A stretch of 64,000 bases of DNA from DATARH01 sp963778385 (GTDB taxonomy: Bacteria > Pseudomonadota > Alphaproteobacteria > ATCC43930 > CGMCC-115725): NCBI GenBank assembly GCA_963778385.1, contig CAVZUA010000011.1:124001-188000 (forward strand). Direction: 5' to 3'. The first letter of the stretch is position 1, and every line of letters starts with the position of its first letter. The notes beneath the pieces were generated by a model. The model saw only the letters and a program-made list of their open reading frames with translations, did no database searches and was not told where the DNA came from. The translations under genes were made by a program, and so were the position numbers. This document shows positions 59,584-64,000 of this stretch, piece by piece.

Positions 59584-61032
59584 ATGCTCCTGCACCTGGC
59601 CTGGCGGCGCAATCTCGACGGGTATGATCTGGCGCTTGCGGTCAACCGGCTGGCATCGCGCGGCGCGGCGCTGTGGTGGCTCGGCGCGAGCGGCCCGGAG
59701 CACGAACAGGGCGACTATCTCTGCGAGGTCGATCCGCATTACGCCGAGCGCCTCGCCGGGTTCGGTGTCGTTGCGACGACCTGGGACGACCCGCTGCCGG
59801 AGGACGCGGTGGCGGTCGCCCATCCCCGCATCGCGCTGTTTTCCGGCATGGGCTCGTCCAATTCCTTCTTTGCCTATTATGCGATGGCGCTGGCGCGGCT
59901 CGGCTTCGATTTCGAGCTGATCGACGGCAAGGCCATCGCCGATGGCGCACTGACGCGGCTCGATCTGTTGGTGCTGCCCAGCGAGTTTCCGATGTGGGGG
60001 CTCGATGCGGCCGAAGGCGTCCCCGGCGCGGACGCGGCGGCGCGCGAGTTCTTTGCCGCCGGCGGCACGGCGATTGGCTCCGGCGGCGGCGCGTTCTATC
60101 TGTCGACCGGGCGGCCGGGCTGGAGCAATGTCGCCTTGGCGCGCCCGATATACACGCACGAATATCTGCGCACCGGCGTCGGCCTCGTGAGCCTGCGGCT
60201 GGGCGCCGACAGCATCGCATTCGGCTGTCCGCCGACGGTCGAGATGCCGTATTACCACGGCCCGGTCTTTGCCGAGCTCGACCGCGCGGTCTCGTCCGCC
60301 GGGACGTTCGACCGGCTGGTGATGCCGGGTCATCTGTTCACCGCGAACCCGCTCGATGACGGGTTCTTTCACCACGAAATGGCCGGCCACACCGCGATCA
60401 TCCGCGCCGAATCGCGGCGCGGCCGCGCGGTGCTGTTTTCGGCCAACCCGGAAATGGGCGATCTGGTTCGCAAATACATCGCGCTGGACGGCTATGCCGC
60501 GCGCTACCTGGCGATCGGCGGCGAGGCGGCGATGGCGGACACGTTGCGTCATTACCGGCCGCTCGCCCCGCCATGCTGGCGGCTGATCCTCAACGCGATC
60601 CACAGCCTGATGCTGCGTTTCGAGCCGCCGGGGGCGATGCCGGCGGTGCCAGTCCCGCCGCAGCCGCCCGAGCCGAAGCAACGTCTGACGGCGGTGCTTG
60701 ACACGGCGCTGCGGCGGTTCAAGCTTCCCGACGATGCGCCTCTTGCAGGCCTGATTGACGGCGTGCGGGACGACACGCGCGCCAGGGTCGCGCCGCTCCG
60801 CGAGCGGCTCGGCGTCGTGGAGAGCGCCTTTGCCATGCTCGACCCGCCGGCGCCGGGCATCCGTTATCTTTGGGCAAGGTGCGAGGCGGCCGCCTCGGCG
60901 ATGGTCGCCGACGCGACGCAGGGCGATCGGCCTGTCGCCGAACGGCTGGCGATGTTCGAGACCGCGCTGGTGCTGGCGGAGGCGTGGTGCCGGCTGGCCG
61001 AAGGCGAGCGGCATTTCGGCAGGGTCACATGA
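59584..61032 (+). CDS. Glutamine-amidotransferase-like (BPL_N-type) protein, probably non-catalytic
   Basis: A 482-residue protein. Residues about 80-300 resemble the class I amidotransferase-like fold found in BPL_N proteins: IALFSGMGSSNSFFAYYAMA, LLVLPSEFPMWG, AIGSGGGAFYLS and GHTAIIRAESRRGRAVLFSANPE. The nucleophile cysteine expected after the AIGSG turn is a glycine, so hydrolysis is unlikely. The C-terminal 150 residues are helical and unrecognised. Its stop overlaps the cytochrome b561 start by ATGA. Function unknown. Confidence 0.6.
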   Translation: MLLHLAWRRNLDGYDLALAVNRLASRGAALWWLGASGPEHEQGDYLCEVDPHYAERLAGFGVVATTWDDPLPEDAVAVAHPRIALFSGMGSSNSFFAYYAMALARLGFDFELIDGKAIADGALTRLDLLVLPSEFPMWGLDAAEGVPGADAAAREFFAAGGTAIGSGGGAFYLSTGRPGWSNVALARPIYTHEYLRTGVGLVSLRLGADSIAFGCPPTVEMPYYHGPVFAELDRAVSSAGTFDRLVMPGHLFTANPLDDGFFHHEMAGHTAIIRAESRRGRAVLFSANPEMGDLVRKYIALDGYAARYLAIGGEAAMADTLRHYRPLAPPCWRLILNAIHSLMLRFEPPGAMPAVPVPPQPPEPKQRLTAVLDTALRRFKLPDDAPLAGLIDGVRDDTRARVAPLRERLGVVESAFAMLDPPAPGIRYLWARCEAAASAMVADATQGDRPVAERLAMFETALVLAEAWCRLAEGERHFGRVT

Positions 61033-61580
61033 GCGAGACGCGGCACGATTTGACCTATGACCCGATCAGCCGGCGGATTCATTGGCTCAACGCGACCCTC
61101 GTCGCGGTGACGATGGCGCTGGCCTGGGGGATCATCGGCGCGCCGCGGCACGACGCGATACGGGCCTGGCTGATCGCGCTGCACGGCTCGTGCGGCATTG
61201 CGGTCCTTGCGGTGATGCTGTTCTGGGCGGGGTGGCGGCTGCGCCATCCCTCGCCGCCGCTGCGCCCGGTGCTGCGGGCGAGCGAGGCGTGGCTGGCACG
61301 CGCGACGCAGGGGGCGATCTTTCTGCTGTTCATCGTCATGCCGGTGACGGGGTATGTCAGCCTCGCCGCGGCGGGCGTCCCGCTGCGGCTTTTCGGGCTG
61401 GTCGACCTGCCGCTGCTGGCGCCGGAAAGCGGCCGGCTATCGCAGGTGGCGATCGCCCTGCACCTCGCCGGCGAGTTCCTGATCTACGGGCTGGTCGCGC
61501 TGCACATCGCCGCCGCCTTGATGCACGGCCTGGTGCGCCGCGACGGTATCCTCGAGCGGATGCTGCCGCCGCGCGTATGA
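61029..61580 (+). CDS. Cytochrome b561 family protein
   Basis: A 183-residue inner-membrane protein with four hydrophobic segments. Histidines in ISRRIHWLNATLV, WLIALHGSCGIAV, VAIALHLAGEFLIYG and LVALHIAAALMHG are placed to bind two b haems. It should shuttle electrons between quinones and a periplasmic partner. ATG 61029 overlaps the preceding stop, so expression is coupled to the amidotransferase-like gene. It converges on the DUF2794 gene. Confidence 0.88.
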   Translation: MSETRHDLTYDPISRRIHWLNATLVAVTMALAWGIIGAPRHDAIRAWLIALHGSCGIAVLAVMLFWAGWRLRHPSPPLRPVLRASEAWLARATQGAIFLLFIVMPVTGYVSLAAAGVPLRLFGLVDLPLLAPESGRLSQVAIALHLAGEFLIYGLVALHIAAALMHGLVRRDGILERMLPPRV

Positions 61581-61584
61581 GCTG

Positions 61585-61944
61585 TCAGCCGCGTCCCGCG
61601 GCGACGAGCGCCAATTTGCCGCGGAAATACTCGAGCGCGTCGCCGAGCGTCGACCCGGAGCTCAGCCGCTGGCGGCCGCTCATCACCATAAATTCGGCGG
61701 GGCCCGACGGTGATGCGGCGGATTTGACGATCGTGTAGATCGCCGCTTCTTGCGTATGGCGGAAAACCGAGAACAGCGCTCGTCCTTCGCGGTGGTCGAT
61801 CGCGTAGTCGCGCCAGATGCCGCGCGAGACGTTGCGGCTGTAGAGGCCGAGCAGCTGATTGAGTTCGGTGCGGGTGAAGAACTGAGGCCGGCGCTTGATA
61901 CGGTAATCCCGCAGAGGCAATACCGTCGCGCCTTTGGTGCTCAT
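61585..61944 (-). CDS. DUF2794 family protein
   Basis: A 119-residue protein found in alphaproteobacteria. FTRTELNQLLGLYSRNVSRG, IWRDYAIDHREGRALFSVFR and AAIYTIVKS follow the family pattern. Function unknown. ATG 61944 is chosen; the open frame continues upstream without similarity. It is divergent from the YfgM-like gene, leaving about 170 bases for promoters. Confidence 0.78.
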   Translation of the reverse strand: MSTKGATVLPLRDYRIKRRPQFFTRTELNQLLGLYSRNVSRGIWRDYAIDHREGRALFSVFRHTQEAAIYTIVKSAASPSGPAEFMVMSGRQRLSSGSTLGDALEYFRGKLALVAAGRG

Positions 61945-62116
61945 CGCCGATCGCCGCCCAGTGTCATCGAGCTGTAATTTTGACCATTTCGGTCCGAGCG
62001 TCCAGCCGTCTCTGTGGGGCACAGCGCGGCTGCGGCGCTGTTTGCCTCGCCACCGTCCTGCAAATATGTTAGCCAACCGCTCACCGCGCGGGCCGGGTTC
62101 CGGGGCTGGGATTTTC

Positions 62117-62758
62117 GTGAGCGAGATTTTCCGCGAAATCGACGAAGAGCTGCGTCGCGACAACCTGCTGAAGTTGTGGCGGCAGTACGGCAAGTATGTC
62201 GTCGCGGTGGTGGTGGCGGCGCTGGTGATCGCGGGCGCGGTCGTCGCCTGGCGCAACCACCAGCTGACCCAGCGCCAGGCGCAGTCGGCGCGCTATGAAG
62301 CTGCGCTGGCGCTGCTGCGACAGGGCAAGGATGCCGAGGCGGCGAAGATGTTCGCCACGGTCGGCGACGAAGGCGGCGGCTACGGTAAGCTCGCGATGTT
62401 TGAGACCGCCGATCTCGCCAGCAAGGCGGGCGACAGCAAGGCGGCCGTCGCCGCGTACGACAAGATTGCCGCGTCGTCCGACGTCGATCCCGAGCTGCGT
62501 GACGCCGCGACCTTGCTGTCGGTGATGAACGGGTTCGCCGACAGCCAGCCGCAGCCGGTTGTCGATCGCCTGAAGCCGTTGACCGAGAGCGGCAATGCCT
62601 GGCGCCCGACGGCGCTTGAATTGACCGCCGCGGCCAAGCTCAAGGCGGGCGACAAGGCCGGGGCGCTCGACATCTACAAAAAGCTCGCCGATGATCTCGC
62701 CGCGCCCGAGGGGATGCGGGCCCGCGCCGCCGAAATGGCCGCCGTGTTGGCTTCCTGA
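62117..62758 (+). CDS. YfgM-like TPR membrane protein
   Basis: A 213-residue protein anchored by one membrane helix (YVVAVVVAALVIAGAVVAW) with a periplasmic TPR_21-type tail: ARYEAALALLRQGKDAEAAK, GKLAMFETADLASKAGD. In E. coli YfgM binds the SecYEG/PpiD site and helps release exported proteins. The start GTG 62117 gives SEIFREIDEELRRDNLLKLW, the usual cytosolic leader. It stands 16 bases before bamB, the order known in many proteobacteria. Confidence 0.82.
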   Translation: MSEIFREIDEELRRDNLLKLWRQYGKYVVAVVVAALVIAGAVVAWRNHQLTQRQAQSARYEAALALLRQGKDAEAAKMFATVGDEGGGYGKLAMFETADLASKAGDSKAAVAAYDKIAASSDVDPELRDAATLLSVMNGFADSQPQPVVDRLKPLTESGNAWRPTALELTAAAKLKAGDKAGALDIYKKLADDLAAPEGMRARAAEMAAVLAS

Positions 62759-62774
62759 ACCTCCGATCTGGCCG

Positions 62775-64000
62775 ATGAACCGTCGTCACTTCGTTTCGGC
62801 GATGCTCGCATCGGGCGCGCTGTCGACCGCCGGATGCGGGCTGTTCGGCGAAAGGCCCAAAGCCCGGCTGCCGGGCGACCGGATTTCGGTGCTCGGCCTC
62901 GACCGCGGGATCGCGCCGGACCCGGCGCTTGCCAGCCAGCCGGTCAGGCTGCCGCAGGCGACGGTCAACCCGGAATGGCCGGAGCCGGGCGGAAACCCGA
63001 GCCACGCGATGGGCAATCTCGCGCTGTCGAGCCAGGTCAAAAAAGTCTGGGAGAGCAATATCGGCGACGGCTCGGCGCGCTATACCAAGGTGATGTCGCA
63101 GCCGGTCGTTGCGGCCGGGCGCATTTTTGCGATGGATGGCGGGGTTCAGGTCAGCGCGCTCGACCCGGCGAACGGCAAGCGTTTCTGGCAGGTCGATCTA
63201 AAGCCGGAAAAACTGCAAGGCAACGGCTTTGGCGGCGGGCCGTGCTTTTGGAACGGCCGATTGTTTGTCGGGACCGGATATGCCGAGGTCGTCGCGCTCG
63301 ACCCCGGCGACGGCCACGAGATCTGGCGCAAGAATGTCGGCTCGCCGATCCACGCGGCGCCGACCGTCGCCGACAACCGGGTGTTCGTCGTCACCGTCGA
63401 CAACGAGCTGATTGCGCTGTCGGCGCAGGATGGCGCGCGGCAATGGTCGCATAACGGCATTCCCGAGACCGGCGCGCTGCTCGGCCGCGCCAGCCCGGCG
63501 GTCGAGGGCGACATCGTCGTCGCGGCCTACAGTTCGGGGGAGCTCTATGCGTTGCAGGCGCAGAATGGGCGTGCGCTGTGGTCGGAGAACCTCGCCTCCG
63601 GGCGCAGCCTCGACGCGATGGCGGCGATGGCCGATATTCACGGCCGGCCGGTGATCGATCGCGGCCGGGTCTTTGCAGTCAGCCATAGCGGCCGAACGAT
63701 GGCGATCGACCTGCGCGCCGGCGGCCATATCTGGGACCAGGATATCGGCGGCAGCCATGAGCCCTGGTCGGTCGGCGATTTTGTGTTCCTCGTCGTTAAC
63801 GACAACGAAATTGTCTGTCTCACGCGCAACGACGGCAAGGTGCGTTGGGGGGCGCAATTGCCCGGCTACGAGAACGCGGAAAAGAAGAGCGATCCGATCC
63901 AATGGGTTGGCCCGGTGCTTGGCGGCGACCAGCTGATCGTGGTGTCGTCGACGGGGATCGCCATGTGGCTTTCGGCGCAGGACGGCACCGAGCAGTCGCG
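62775..64000 (+). CDS. bamB: BamB-like outer-membrane assembly lipoprotein, 3' end beyond the window
   Basis: About 408 residues are visible. A short signal peptide ends in a lipobox-like STAGC (C21), so it is lipidated. PQQ-type propeller repeats follow: ALDPANGKRFWQVDL, ALDPGDGHEIWRKNV, ALSAQDGARQWSHN, ALQAQNGRALWSENL. BamB assists BamA in outer-membrane protein folding. The reading frame is open at the window end with about one blade missing. Position after the YfgM-like gene supports the call. Confidence 0.87.
   Translation, partial: MNRRHFVSAMLASGALSTAGCGLFGERPKARLPGDRISVLGLDRGIAPDPALASQPVRLPQATVNPEWPEPGGNPSHAMGNLALSSQVKKVWESNIGDGSARYTKVMSQPVVAAGRIFAMDGGVQVSALDPANGKRFWQVDLKPEKLQGNGFGGGPCFWNGRLFVGTGYAEVVALDPGDGHEIWRKNVGSPIHAAPTVADNRVFVVTVDNELIALSAQDGARQWSHNGIPETGALLGRASPAVEGDIVVAAYSSGELYALQAQNGRALWSENLASGRSLDAMAAMADIHGRPVIDRGRVFAVSHSGRTMAIDLRAGGHIWDQDIGGSHEPWSVGDFVFLVVNDNEIVCLTRNDGKVRWGAQLPGYENAEKKSDPIQWVGPVLGGDQLIVVSSTGIAMWLSAQDGTEQS

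Noticed and set aside
1..64000. tRNA, rRNA, prophage or insertion-sequence genes
   Set aside because: I saw no cloverleaf-like gene, rRNA block, transposase or integrase sequence in either strand.

Overview
The window is a GC-rich bacterial chromosome segment with dense, mostly short-gapped genes. Several markers point to the Alphaproteobacteria: a PopZ-type polar organiser, a DUF2794 protein, the dapA-smpB pair, and a YfgM-like gene next to bamB. The fused cellulose synthase AB gene and bcsD recall Acetobacteraceae and other Rhodospirillales-type lineages, but I cannot place the genus. I see no rRNA, tRNA, CRISPR array, transposase or prophage.

Layout. 1-11.3 kb is housekeeping: end of an M23 peptidase, lytic transglycosylase, dapA, smpB, uracil-DNA glycosylase, NYN protein, folK, an L-isoaspartate methyltransferase-like gene with tolC, popZ and valS. 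11.4-26.7 kb is mixed: radical SAM aminomutase, an RCK-flanked K+ channel, PilZ protein, xthA, a propeller/di-haem secreted oxidase, a CinA-like/nucleotidyltransferase fusion, a duplicated secreted protein, MFS transporter with AraC regulator, erpA and an AceE-like E1 protein.

26.8-45.6 kb is the centrepiece, an about 19 kb operon-like cellulose locus. It holds a proline-rich accessory gene, a bcsA-bcsB fusion, a bcsC split into a TPR gene and a barrel gene, four tandem SGNH-hydrolase paralogues, an AlgF/MBOAT/AlgX acetylation set, bcsD and a GH8 endoglucanase. It combines the crystalline-cellulose hallmarks (AB fusion, BcsD) with a Wss/Alg-type O-acetylation module and an amplified SGNH family. 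The simplest reading is an acetylated, spatially organised cellulose.

45.6-64 kb returns to metabolism: a frameshifted propeller gene between direct repeats, alpha/beta hydrolase, DUF924, GFA, a D-lactate-dehydrogenase-like FAD/Fe-S oxidase, two tandem Crp/Fnr regulators, a lipid kinase, serine-glyoxylate aminotransferase, a hydratase, cytochrome b561, DUF2794, and a YfgM-like gene before bamB, which runs off the end.

Two cross-cutting features stand out. First, non-coding palindromic repeats of several families are scattered between genes, and one has entered a coding region in frame. Second, three genes carry a single-base insertion, each time in the same GAACTCG context where the intact frame needs GACTC or GAATC. 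This coincides with the alphaproteobacterial CcrM methylation motif GANTC and may be a sequencing artefact rather than real gene decay.
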